A DNA stretch of 64,000 nt from an uncultured Geobacteraceae bacterium (GTDB lineage Bacteria > Desulfobacterota > Desulfuromonadia > Geobacterales > Pseudopelobacteraceae), in the NCBI GenBank assembly GCA_903875605.1, contig CAIQWT010000008.1, positions 62,001 through 126,000 of the forward strand, given 5' to 3'. A program made the position numbers and the translations under genes. Each line of letters begins with the position of its first letter. The first letter of the stretch is position 1. The notes beneath the pieces were generated by a model, which was not told where the DNA came from, did not search any database, and saw only the letters and a program-made list of their open reading frames with translations. This document shows positions 24,428 through 33,313 of the stretch, one piece after another.

Positions 24428-24463
24428 GCTTTCACCTCCGGAATTCTTTTGTATCAAGCTATA

Positions 24464-24489
24464 TATACTTGACCTTCATGTCAAGTATA
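24464..24489 (-). promoter_or_regulatory. Palindromic operator overlapping the fadD-operon promoter
   Basis: TATACTTGAC (24464–24473), spacer CTTCAT, GTCAAGTATA (24480–24489): a perfect 10-bp inverted repeat 37 bases before fadD. On the minus strand TTGACA inside it can serve as −35, with TATATAGC downstream as −10, so a bound repressor would block RNA polymerase. The regulator is not encoded nearby. TetR-type FadR/PsrA-like control is a reasonable guess. Confidence 0.7.
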
Positions 24490-24808
24490 ATTTTATTCTA
24501 TTTTCGCCACTATTCGGAACATATCAAAAAAATATACCAGTTATTTTTCATGTCGCAACGGCAGACAATACTTTTGCTCTACTCCAATTTCTGATTCAGT
24601 AAAAATGACGTTTACAAAACGCTATCAATCAGGAGTTTTTTAAAATATTCGCTGCCACCCAATGTATTAAAGCGCTGAAAACGTCACAACTGCTTGATAA
24701 CAGTGAAATGTGTTGTTGGTGCCGATCTGGATAGTTTTTCCTGACTTAACGACTTTAATCCGGAATAACGAGGGATAATATTTTATTCAAATATGGGATA
24801 TTTAGTCA
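24490..24808. other. Divergent intergenic region between fadD and fadL
   Basis: A/T-rich and without a supportable gene or structured RNA. It separates the two operator-like sites. The fadL leader 24825–25012 is also long and contains no gene I would defend. Confidence 0.5.
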
Positions 24809-24824
24809 TTGACATGCGTGTTAA
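24809..24824 (+). promoter_or_regulatory. Second operator-like site at the fadL promoter
   Basis: TTGAC-ATGCGT-GTTAA has the same half-site and 6-base spacer as the fadD palindrome, with one mismatch in the dyad. TTGACA here is also a good −35 for rightward transcription; the −10 is less clear (TAGTTT 17 bases on). It suggests joint control of both directions. Confidence 0.5.
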
Positions 24825-25012
24825 GGTGGCATAGTTTGTCAAAAAACAATGTTATAAAATAAAAACAGTATTATGGCGGAACGTTTACTGTGGAAATGGA
24901 CAGGTCAAAATGCACACTTGAAAGGGGCGTGCTCGAGTCAAGAGTCATTATGGATGAATTTATGGATGTACGTCCAGCGAAGTTCAGAAAACCTAAGGAA
25001 AGGAGTTTTGAA

Positions 25013-26359
25013 ATGAAAAACAAACTGGTTCTCGCGTGTATTTTGTCTACTCTGGCAGGGACAGCTTCTCTGGCAGTTGCGGCAGGGCTTAAAGTGAATG
25101 AGCAGGGCGCAAAGGCCATGGCGATGGGGAATGCCTTTACCGCACAGGCGGATGACCCCTCGGCACTCTTTTATAATCCTGCCGGGATTGCATTCCTCAA
25201 GGGAAGTCAAGTTAATCTCGGTTCGACGACAATTTATGTGCCCTCTACCGAGTTTAATGGCACTGCTCCGCTCAGTGGCAACGCGCCACTCGGTGTCGGC
25301 AGTACCTCAATATCAGAAAAGGCCAAGAATGATATTTTTATTGCTCCGGCTTTTTATGCAACACACTCTTTTGAAGGCATGCCGATTTCAGTCGGGCTTG
25401 CGGTAAACGCCATTTATCCTTTGGCTAAAAGCTGGGATGACAGTAGCGCATTTCGTGCCGAAATTATGAACATCGCAGTCAAGCCGATAAATTTTCAACC
25501 AACAGTTGCTTACCGCATCGATGATTGGAATCTTTCGGTTGCTGCCGGACTCGATATTACCCATGCCATAGTAACTCTGCAAAGGATGGCCTACTCTCCG
25601 GATGCGTCCGTACCCAATTCGGCCTATGAACTCGGCAGCATGGGGCTTGATGGTACTGCTACCGACGTTGGCTACAATGTTGGTCTAAAATGGAAGCCGG
25701 TGCCAAGCATCTCTTTTGGTGCTGCGTACCGGAGTGAAATTGATCTGAAAATTAAGGGTGATGCTAACTTTCTTGCGACGACTCCCGCTGGTTTTAACAT
25801 TCTCGGGATGACTACCGGTGCAACTTCTCCCTACTCTCGAACACGTGCATCTTCCACAGTCTCAACTACAATTGTGCTCCCTGCAAGTCTGGGCCTCGGC
25901 GTTGCCTGGCAACCGACAGAAAAGCTTACGCTTGAAGTAGACGGCGAGTGGACCGGTTGGAGTTCAATGAAAAAACTGGAATTCCAATTTGATGGCCCGC
26001 AATTTGCCAACTTTAATAACAAACCAAAACCACTTAACTGGCAAGATGTCTGGTGTTACAAGGTTGGGGGTCAATATGCGCTGACAAAAAATCTGGATCT
26101 GCGTGCCGGTTACATGTTCGACAAGAATCCCGTGCCGGACTCAACTCTCGGTCCGGTCCTGCCGGATGCCGACCGCCACAGCTTCAGTATCGGTCAAGGA
26201 ATTCATAATGATCAGTACTCGCTTGATCTTGCCTATATGTGGACACATTTTGTCGATAGAACAGTGAGCAACCAGAACATGGCAGAAATGACTGGCGCAA
26301 ATGGTACCTACAAGAGCGATGTTCACCTCTTTGGGGGCTCAATCACCGTCAAGTTTTAA
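25013..26359 (+). CDS. fadL: FadL/OmpP1-family outer-membrane long-chain fatty-acid transporter
   Basis: ATG 25013 follows AAGGAG by 8 bases and opens a signal peptide (MKNKLVLACILSTLAGTASL, cleavage near AVA-AG). The 448-residue protein has the family N-terminal motif KAMAMGNAFTAQADDPSALF and NPAGIAFLKG, which forms the lumenal plug with an NPA signature. Alternating beta-strands follow to a terminal aromatic (ITVKF). It should carry fatty acids across the outer membrane. It is divergent from the fadD operon and followed by the surface lipase gene, so substrate release and uptake are coupled. Confidence 0.95.
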   Translation: MKNKLVLACILSTLAGTASLAVAAGLKVNEQGAKAMAMGNAFTAQADDPSALFYNPAGIAFLKGSQVNLGSTTIYVPSTEFNGTAPLSGNAPLGVGSTSISEKAKNDIFIAPAFYATHSFEGMPISVGLAVNAIYPLAKSWDDSSAFRAEIMNIAVKPINFQPTVAYRIDDWNLSVAAGLDITHAIVTLQRMAYSPDASVPNSAYELGSMGLDGTATDVGYNVGLKWKPVPSISFGAAYRSEIDLKIKGDANFLATTPAGFNILGMTTGATSPYSRTRASSTVSTTIVLPASLGLGVAWQPTEKLTLEVDGEWTGWSSMKKLEFQFDGPQFANFNNKPKPLNWQDVWCYKVGGQYALTKNLDLRAGYMFDKNPVPDSTLGPVLPDADRHSFSIGQGIHNDQYSLDLAYMWTHFVDRTVSNQNMAEMTGANGTYKSDVHLFGGSITVKF

Positions 26360-26403
26360 CGCTATTCCTTCCAACATTAATTTATACAATGAGAGGTAAT
26401 GCC

Positions 26404-28779
26404 ATGAATACACGTATTATACGACTTTTATTATATCTCAGCTTCATACTGGTGACAGGTTGCTCCGGCACTGATCCGTCTGGAACTAACAATCCTAATA
26501 ACTCCAGTGGAAATTCGGTGATCTTTAACCCATCTACCGGAGAGATCCCTTTGCCAAACATTCTTGCGACCGCTACTGCCAAAAGCCCACTGACGAATAC
26601 AATGGCGGCAAGCGGTACTGTCGTTCGCCTCCCAAATAAGCCGATGACACCACCTGAAGCACTGTCATATATAAACTACTACGAAGTCGGTTCTACCAGC
26701 GCTGTGTCAGGCGTAAATGCACCTGTCTACATCAGGTTCAGCAGCCCGGTTGATGCAGCTACTGTGACTGCCGCCAATATCAAGGTGTTTCAGATTACAG
26801 CCGACTCAGCCAGCCCATCAGCAACAGAGAACAGTCCTCTAGGTTTTACGGATGTAACCGGGATGTTCACGCTCAAGTACAGCGCAGGCAGTACAGACCT
26901 TTTCATGTTCCCAAATTTCCCGATGTCTCCTGCCACCCGGTATCTCTACGTCGTAAGCAACCGGGTGAAGGATGCCGCCTCCGGCAATCCGGTTGTCAGC
27001 TCTTCTTATTTTGATATTCTTAAATCCACATTTCCGCTTGTCGGTGCGTTCGCCGGCCTGGAACCGATTCGTGCCAATGCCATGAGCGGAGCTAGCATCA
27101 AACTTTCCGGGTATGCCAAAGTGATGGACGATCTGATTACTGCGTCAGCAACAACGACAATTACGAGCCGCGATAATATTGCTCTTATGGGACGATTTAT
27201 AACCACCGGGGCGGGTTTTGTATCAAAAGACGCCATTGGAACCACGATGCCGGTTGAAAGTGCCCTGCGCTCTTTCGCTGCAGGGTCGGCATTGGGTGGC
27301 CTGACAGGAAAGACCTGGACAAACGAGGTAACAGTCACGACACCGACGGGACTTACCCCTGCCGCGTATTGGACAGTGGCGACCGGTTCCACAGCAACTC
27401 TTCCAGGCACAGTGGCAAGCGTTGTAACAGGCACAATAAACAGCGCACAGCTTTCGATGGATCCGGTAGTGACCAAGGCAAATGCAGCTGTTGTCGGTGG
27501 CGATCTTTCTTCGCCGGTCGTTGGTGCCTATAACCCCGCTGCCGGAGTATTGCAGCCATTTCGTGACGGAACCGGAGCACTGACCAGCTATTATCATACG
27601 CCCCTCTCCGTTCCGTTTGTTCTTATGACGTCGACAACTCCGTCCGGAAAAGTAGTTATATTCCAACACGGTATTACCGGTCAGAAAGAGCAGATATTAG
27701 CGGTTGCCGGATCTCTTACTGCTGCCGGTTACACAGTGGTCGCGATTGATCTCCCGCTTCATGGTGCACTGGCTGTCCCGACACATACAACCGGGGCTGT
27801 CTGGGGTCAGGACTTCATGGCTGTTGGCGCACCATTGGCAACTCGCACCAACATACAGCAGGGTGCATTCAACCTGAACAGACTTGAGCTTACCATGATA
27901 ACAGGTGGTTTTGCGGCTCAGAGAATTATACCGGCTCCTGCGGTGGATATTAAATATGTAGGAATCAGCCTTGGTTCTATTGTGGGGACATACTACCTGG
28001 CAGGTAATACCACTCTTTCCACAACCGGTTCACCTTACACACAGACTACTCTGAATAGTGACATGAAAGGTTTCCTCAGTGTTCCTGGTGGGCGCACCGC
28101 ATATTTACTGCAGAACAGCCCCGCATTCGGTCCAGGTATTAACGCAGGATTGTCAGCGGTTGGGATCGTCGCAGGAACACCAACCTACAACAATTTTTTC
28201 CAGGTAACCCAGAGCGTTGTAGATTCGGTTGATCCGGCGACAATGACCTCTCCACTCGCATCAGGTCTTCCCTCACGTCTTTCGGGTCGTATTGCTGTTC
28301 AGGAAGCAGTGGGTGATCAGGTCATTCCTAACGAAAACACCAGATATTTTGGCAATGCTCTGGGAGGGCGCGGAATATTAAATTCAGCCGCTGCTCTTGC
28401 GGTGGCACCGGGATTCAGTCAGCTTAAATATCTTGACGGCACCCTTCCGGCCTTAGTTATGTACACTCGTACGGGCGGCGTTGTCGATGGCGCTCCAGCG
28501 GCTAAAACAGATTTTGCTAGAGCCCTGAGTGTGGCTGGTTCTACTCCATCAGAGGGATATTTCCAGTTCAGCCAAACTGGTATAGGGCACGGTTTCTTAA
28601 TCGACAACAGCACTCCTGCAAATACAGTGCTTGCCCAGACCCAGATGGTGGCGTTCCTGCTTAAAGGCGTGGTTGTAGATCCGACAACGGCTGGCCCGTT
28701 GGCCAAAACGGTGTCCATCGCTCCTTCAATGGCGCAGGAAATTCTGCTACCACCAATAGTTAAAATACTCGGATATTAA
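26404..28779 (+). CDS. VolA/Pla-1-type lipoprotein lipase
   Basis: ATG 26404 (GAGAGG upstream) starts a lipoprotein signal, FILVTGC, with Cys about residue 19. The 791-residue mature protein is Ser/Thr/Gly-rich, with an Ig-like region (VYIRFSSPVDAATVTAANIK) and an alpha/beta-hydrolase domain. The latter has an oxyanion segment VIFQHGITGQKEQ, the nucleophile elbow GISLGS near residue 523 and a C-terminal His in GIGHGFLID. VolA, a surface lysophospholipase of Vibrio, is likewise encoded beside fadL. It probably releases fatty acids from external phospholipid or triglyceride. The family is assigned from layout and motif, not from a search. Confidence 0.85.
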   Translation: MNTRIIRLLLYLSFILVTGCSGTDPSGTNNPNNSSGNSVIFNPSTGEIPLPNILATATAKSPLTNTMAASGTVVRLPNKPMTPPEALSYINYYEVGSTSAVSGVNAPVYIRFSSPVDAATVTAANIKVFQITADSASPSATENSPLGFTDVTGMFTLKYSAGSTDLFMFPNFPMSPATRYLYVVSNRVKDAASGNPVVSSSYFDILKSTFPLVGAFAGLEPIRANAMSGASIKLSGYAKVMDDLITASATTTITSRDNIALMGRFITTGAGFVSKDAIGTTMPVESALRSFAAGSALGGLTGKTWTNEVTVTTPTGLTPAAYWTVATGSTATLPGTVASVVTGTINSAQLSMDPVVTKANAAVVGGDLSSPVVGAYNPAAGVLQPFRDGTGALTSYYHTPLSVPFVLMTSTTPSGKVVIFQHGITGQKEQILAVAGSLTAAGYTVVAIDLPLHGALAVPTHTTGAVWGQDFMAVGAPLATRTNIQQGAFNLNRLELTMITGGFAAQRIIPAPAVDIKYVGISLGSIVGTYYLAGNTTLSTTGSPYTQTTLNSDMKGFLSVPGGRTAYLLQNSPAFGPGINAGLSAVGIVAGTPTYNNFFQVTQSVVDSVDPATMTSPLASGLPSRLSGRIAVQEAVGDQVIPNENTRYFGNALGGRGILNSAAALAVAPGFSQLKYLDGTLPALVMYTRTGGVVDGAPAAKTDFARALSVAGSTPSEGYFQFSQTGIGHGFLIDNSTPANTVLAQTQMVAFLLKGVVVDPTTAGPLAKTVSIAPSMAQEILLPPIVKILGY

Positions 28780-28806
28780 GACAAAAATAGTTGTGCCGTA
28801 GCACGT

Positions 28807-28830
28807 AAGGCGGGACTTCGGTCCCGCCTT
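28807..28830 (+). terminator. Terminator after the lipase gene
   Basis: AAGGCGGGAC, loop TTCG, GTCCCGCCTT: a perfect 10-bp stem with a stable tetraloop, 27 bases after the stop. The T run is short (CTATAGTTT), so some read-through into the SCP2 gene is likely. Confidence 0.8.
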
Positions 28831-28858
28831 CTATAGTTTAGATTTAAGGAGAAACCAG

Positions 28859-29164
28859 ATGCAGGAAGATGCTTTTGGAACATTTCAGGATAATTATGTG
28901 AAGGGTATTTTTACAGTTCCGACAACGTTTTATTTTTCTGTCGACGACATTAAGAAAACGGTGACGCTGGATGATACTGGATGTACCGTTGAAGAGGGAA
29001 AAACTGTAGATGAAGCTGACTGTGTCTGTAAAACCAGTGCAGAAATGTTCAGCAGAATCTGGAACGACGGCTATCGCCCGGGGATTATGGATTTCATGGG
29101 TGGTGCCATCAAATCAAATGCACCGCAGCTTCTACAACAGTTTTTGCAGGCGTTCGGAAAATAA
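28859..29164 (+). CDS. SCP2 sterol-carrier-type lipid-binding protein
   Basis: A 101-residue cytoplasmic protein with AAGGAG 8 bases upstream of the ATG. The pattern GIFTVPTTFYFSVDDIKKTV, then CVCKTSAEMFSRIWNDGYRP and a C-terminal helical end with LLQQFLQAFG, fits the SCP2 fold. That fold binds acyl-CoA or sterols in a hydrophobic tunnel. The two close cysteines (DCVC) are unusual for the fold. Position after fadL and lipase suggests it ferries fatty acyl chains. It ends the rightward lipid-uptake unit. Confidence 0.75.
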   Translation: MQEDAFGTFQDNYVKGIFTVPTTFYFSVDDIKKTVTLDDTGCTVEEGKTVDEADCVCKTSAEMFSRIWNDGYRPGIMDFMGGAIKSNAPQLLQQFLQAFGK

Positions 29165-29232
29165 TATTCCGAGGTAATTATGATTATTCAGTGGGAAGAA
29201 TAGCAGTAAATGTCTTATGACATACCCATCTT

Positions 29233-29276
29233 ATCGGCATCCCCAGTTACCCGATTGGCGGTGCCGATCCTTTTTT
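29233..29276 (+). terminator. Intrinsic terminator upstream of smc
   Basis: ATCGGCA (29233–29239) pairs with TGCCGAT (29262–29268) and is followed by CCTTTTTT. It ends the lipid-uptake unit before the housekeeping genes. Confidence 0.75.
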
Positions 29277-29359
29277 CCCCTTCAGGAAAAACGTACCAGG
29301 CTGATCTATAATGCAAAATATTGACAGTAGCGGTCATTGACGGTTATTGTTCCTTCCTT

Positions 29360-32300
29360 ATGAAAATCAAACGCCTCGAGATATCCGGATTTAAAAGTTT
29401 TGCTGAGAAGACTGTTTTGGACTTCCAGCAGAATGTTACCGGCGTGGTCGGTCCTAACGGCTGCGGCAAGTCCAATATTGTTGATGCTATCCGCTGGTGC
29501 ATGGGGGAGCAATCCGCCAAGAACCTGCGCGGCAAGGCTATGGAAGACGTTATTTTTGTCGGCAGTGAGAACCGTAAGCCTTTGGGGATGGCGGAGGTTT
29601 CGCTGATCTTTTCCACAGAGGATGGTCGTGCTCCGTCGAAATATCTGGATTATGCCGAAATACAGCTTACCCGCCGTCTGTACCGCGATGGCGAAAGCGA
29701 TTATCTGATAAACAAGATTCCGTGCCGCCTGCTGGATATAACCGAGCTTTTCATGGATACCGGCGTCGGTACCCGTGCCTACTCGATTATAGAGCAGGGT
29801 AAGATCGGTCAGATCCTTCATTCACGCCCGGAGGAACGCCGCTTTCTGATTGAGGAGGCGGCCGGAGTTACCAAATTCAAGTCACGTAAGCAGCTGGCTC
29901 TTAAAAAAATCGAAGGAACCCGCCAAAATCTGGCCCGCCTGGCAGATGTTCTGGGTGAGATCCGCCGGCAGTTGGCGTCGTTGCAGCGCCAGGCAAAAAA
30001 AGCCGAAAAATTTCGCGAATACCGTGATGAACTGCGTGAAATTGAACTCTTGTTCAGCGCACGTGATTACAGTGAAACCCGGAGTCAACGAGGTGCGGCG
30101 GAGCGGGAGCTGGAGGCACTTAACCTGCAAATTCGTAACGCTTTCGCCGCTTCCGCAGTGGGGGAATCTCAGGCGGAGGAAGCTCGTGTGGTGCTGCTGG
30201 AAGCGGAAAAACATCTGACTACCGCCCAGGAAGAGATTTTTCGCGTCAGAAACGAATTCAGTACAACCGGTAACGGCCTGGAATTTCAGCGTAAAGAGCT
30301 TGCAGGGTTGGATGGCCGGTTGGCACGGCTGACAGCCGAGGCGGCCGAACTGGACAAGCGTCTTAAGGAGTGCGGGGATCAGCGGGGACTGCTGGAATTA
30401 CGCCGCGATACCGGATCCGTTGATGCTGTTGGAATGCAGGCTGAACTGGAACTCGCCGAAGAGGCTATGGCGGGACATCAGGCTGCCGAAGAAGAACTAA
30501 ACCGGGATCTGGAAAATCGTCGCCGGGAACTTTTTACTGCATTGGCTGAAGCGGCTCAGTTTAAAAGCCGCTTTGAGAACGCCCAGAAGCGCTTGGCTGC
30601 TCTCCGGGAGCGCTCTGACCGCCATGCCCGTGAAGCAATGCAGCTGGCTGAACGTCAAGAACAACTGCGTCAGCGGGCGAATACCCTGGAAAAAGAGATT
30701 GCTGCCGGACATCAGGAACAGGAAACCTTACAGATCGGGCTATCTTCCCTTCGTGGTCATGAGGATGATCTGAGGCGGCGGCTCCCCGAAGTTGAAAAGA
30801 GTTGGCAGTCGCGTCGTGATGAGTTGAACCGCAGTTCCTCCCGTCTTCATTCGCTGAAAGAGCTGGAAGCCCAGTTTGCCGGTTTTGGTCAGGGTGTGCG
30901 TACGCTGATGAAAGATGCGACCCATCGTTCCCGCTTCAGCGGTGTACTTGCTGATGCCGTTCAAGCTCCCCCTGAACTTGAGTCCGCACTTGAGTCGGCT
31001 CTGGCTGAACGCCTGCAGTGCATCCTCTGTTCCGAAGACCATGATGCTTTTGGTGCGCTGGAGTATCTGAAAGCAAACAAAGGTGGGAGAGCCGGTATCG
31101 CTCTTCCCTTAAATCCACCGTCGGCAGCAGCGGTTCCGGTAGCCGGAGCCACCCTTCTTGCAGAACAGGTGCGGGTAGATGGCCCTTTTACCGGCTTGAT
31201 CCTGAATTTATTGGCATCTGTCATGCTCGTTGATGATATCTCGGCTGCTCTCACACTGGCACGCCAACATCCCGGATTGACTTTTGTCACTCGCGCCGGC
31301 GACATGGTCGCTCAGGGGGGAATAATCAGCGGCGGCTCAGGCGAACAGGTGGGAACGGGATTAATCCACAAAAAACGCGAGATCAGAGAGCTTGAACTTG
31401 CGGTCGCCCGCCTGGAGGAAGAGACAGCATCTCTCGGCAAGCAGCGGGATGATCTGCGACGTCAGAATCAGGAAGTGGCCGAGGGTCTTAAAAGTGGCGG
31501 AATGCAACTGCACCAGTCTGAGCTTAAGCTTGCCGGGTTACTGAAAGATCGCCAGCAGGTGGTTGATGAAAATACCCGCATTGCCGAGCGACTGGATGTT
31601 CAATCTCTGGAGTCTGAAAATCTTTGCGAGGAGCAGGCAGCACTTGAGGCTGAGCTTAAGCTTGCCGGGGAACAGATGTCCCGGACAGGCGACGCCTCAA
31701 AGGGGTTGGAGGAGGAAACCTCCCGCTTGAAGATTGCGTTTGACGCCTGTCGAATCCGGTTGGGTATAGTTCGGGAAAAAGTTACCGCTATCAGGGTGCA
31801 GACAGCAACCATTAAGGAACAGCATGATGCCGGTCTGCGTGCGCTTGCTGATCTCGAACAGCGAACGGAAGAGGTCGTGCGGCGTATGGCTGCCGATAGA
31901 GAGGAAATTGAATCCAGTGATGCAGGCAGAGGTCAACTTCAGGTAGAGATATTAGCGGCGACAGAGCGGTTGGAGGGTTTGGTTCGGGAGCAGGTCGTAT
32001 CGGAAGAACGGCTGACCGTTGCCAGGGGACGTTTTGAAGAGGCTGGTGCGGTTCTGAACCGGATTGAGGCCCAACTCAAAAAGGTTCGTGAGGAGAGCGA
32101 CTCCGTCCGGAGTGCGCAAGCCGAACTTAGTCTCCGTTTTTCTACACTTACCATGCAGGCGGAACATATGGAGCAGGCTCTTCAGGAGCGGAGCCGCATC
32201 ACCATGACTGAAGCACTGGTAAAGCTTGAATCAACTGTGTTTGACGATGTAGTCGGCAGGATTCGGCAGATAGATCTCCAGCGACTTTTGGACGAGATGG

Positions 32301-32890
32301 GTGAGGTTAACCTGATGGCGATCGAAGAGTGCGCCGGCATGGAAGAACGCTACACTTTCCTGACGGGTCAGAAGGATGATCTGGAAGAGTCGCTACACGG
32401 TCTGCAGCAGGCCATTCAGCGAATCAACCGCACCACCCGCCAACGGTTTCTGGAAACCTACAATCTGATTAATGCCAAATTTCAGGAGGTTTTTCCGCGT
32501 CTGTTCTGCGGCGGCCGGGCAGAGTTACGGCTTACAGACGAAGAGGATCTGTTGGAAACCGGCATCGATATTATTGTGCAGCCACCCGGCAAGAAACTAC
32601 AGAATGTGACGCTGCTTTCGGGGGGTGAAAAAGCGCTGACCGCCGTTGCGCTGATATTTTCGATCTTCCTGATCAAGCCGACCCCTTTCTGTCTGCTGGA
32701 TGAGGTCGATGCGCCGCTGGACGATGCCAATATCGGCAGATTTAATGAAATGGTCAGAGAAATGAGTTCTATTTCGCAATTCATCATTATCACCCACAAC
32801 AAGGCCACCATGCAGGTAGCTGATACCCTATACGGCATAACGATGGAAGAGCCGGGGGCGTCGCGGGTTGTTTCGGTACGATTGCATTAG
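29360..32890 (+). CDS. smc: Chromosome segregation ATPase SMC
   Basis: A 1176-residue SMC. The start MKIKRLEISGFKSFAEKT is the conserved family beginning; it has no clear ribosome site. Walker A is GPNGCGKSN near residue 32–40. Two long charged coiled coils flank the hinge at about 500–690 (SRFSGVLADAVQAP to AQGGIISGG). The C-terminal head has the signature LLSGGEKALTAVAL and Walker B PFCLLDEVDAPLDDAN. It condenses and segregates the chromosome with ScpAB. A TATAAT sits 47 bases before the start. The next two genes follow closely. Confidence 0.96.
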   Translation: MKIKRLEISGFKSFAEKTVLDFQQNVTGVVGPNGCGKSNIVDAIRWCMGEQSAKNLRGKAMEDVIFVGSENRKPLGMAEVSLIFSTEDGRAPSKYLDYAEIQLTRRLYRDGESDYLINKIPCRLLDITELFMDTGVGTRAYSIIEQGKIGQILHSRPEERRFLIEEAAGVTKFKSRKQLALKKIEGTRQNLARLADVLGEIRRQLASLQRQAKKAEKFREYRDELREIELLFSARDYSETRSQRGAAERELEALNLQIRNAFAASAVGESQAEEARVVLLEAEKHLTTAQEEIFRVRNEFSTTGNGLEFQRKELAGLDGRLARLTAEAAELDKRLKECGDQRGLLELRRDTGSVDAVGMQAELELAEEAMAGHQAAEEELNRDLENRRRELFTALAEAAQFKSRFENAQKRLAALRERSDRHAREAMQLAERQEQLRQRANTLEKEIAAGHQEQETLQIGLSSLRGHEDDLRRRLPEVEKSWQSRRDELNRSSSRLHSLKELEAQFAGFGQGVRTLMKDATHRSRFSGVLADAVQAPPELESALESALAERLQCILCSEDHDAFGALEYLKANKGGRAGIALPLNPPSAAAVPVAGATLLAEQVRVDGPFTGLILNLLASVMLVDDISAALTLARQHPGLTFVTRAGDMVAQGGIISGGSGEQVGTGLIHKKREIRELELAVARLEEETASLGKQRDDLRRQNQEVAEGLKSGGMQLHQSELKLAGLLKDRQQVVDENTRIAERLDVQSLESENLCEEQAALEAELKLAGEQMSRTGDASKGLEEETSRLKIAFDACRIRLGIVREKVTAIRVQTATIKEQHDAGLRALADLEQRTEEVVRRMAADREEIESSDAGRGQLQVEILAATERLEGLVREQVVSEERLTVARGRFEEAGAVLNRIEAQLKKVREESDSVRSAQAELSLRFSTLTMQAEHMEQALQERSRITMTEALVKLESTVFDDVVGRIRQIDLQRLLDEMGEVNLMAIEECAGMEERYTFLTGQKDDLEESLHGLQQAIQRINRTTRQRFLETYNLINAKFQEVFPRLFCGGRAELRLTDEEDLLETGIDIIVQPPGKKLQNVTLLSGGEKALTAVALIFSIFLIKPTPFCLLDEVDAPLDDANIGRFNEMVREMSSISQFIIITHNKATMQVADTLYGITMEEPGASRVVSVRLH

Positions 32891-32956
32891 GGGGGGCAAC
32901 GTGGTAGCGGGTCGTTTGCATTTCCCCTGCCCATGTCCCCGATTCAGGGAGGTTAC

Positions 32957-33313
32957 ATGTCATTTGAAGTGATTCTGCAGAGCCTGGTTGATCAGGTACC
33001 GCAGGCGGTGGGCGCGATTCTGGTGGACTGGGAAGGTGAAGCGGTTATGGAACACTGCCACTGTGATCCATATGATATACGCTTCCTAGCCGCTCATCAG
33101 GGTATTATCCTGGCACGCCTCAAGGAAATGCAGAGTGCCGCGCAGATAGGTGAGGTGGAGGATGTAGTTGTCACCTCCAGTAAAGGGCATCTGATAATCG
33201 GCTGTATTGATCAGGATTATTCGCTTGTCATGAATGTCGAGCGCGAATGCCCTGTAGCGCTGGCGTTGTATCATTTTCGCCTGGCTATCGGTTCACTTAA
33301 AAGGGAGATTTGA
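32957..33313 (+). CDS. Roadblock/LC7-domain protein
   Basis: Start MSFEVILQSL at ATG 32957, with GGGAGG 5 bases upstream; 118 residues. The sequence VDQVPQAVGAILVDWEGEAV and the following VVVTSSKGHLIIGCIDQDYS are typical of Roadblock/LC7 proteins such as MglB, which regulate small Ras-like GTPases. No MglA-like GTPase is in the window. Its stop overlaps the ftsY start (TGATG), so it is co-translated with the signal-recognition receptor gene. The functional link is unknown. Confidence 0.8.
   Translation: MSFEVILQSLVDQVPQAVGAILVDWEGEAVMEHCHCDPYDIRFLAAHQGIILARLKEMQSAAQIGEVEDVVVTSSKGHLIIGCIDQDYSLVMNVERECPVALALYHFRLAIGSLKREI

Noticed and set aside
24890-25012. N-terminal extension of FadL by 41 residues
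   Set aside because: The extension is charged and lacks a signal sequence, while ATG 25013 has a good ribosome site and starts a typical signal peptide.
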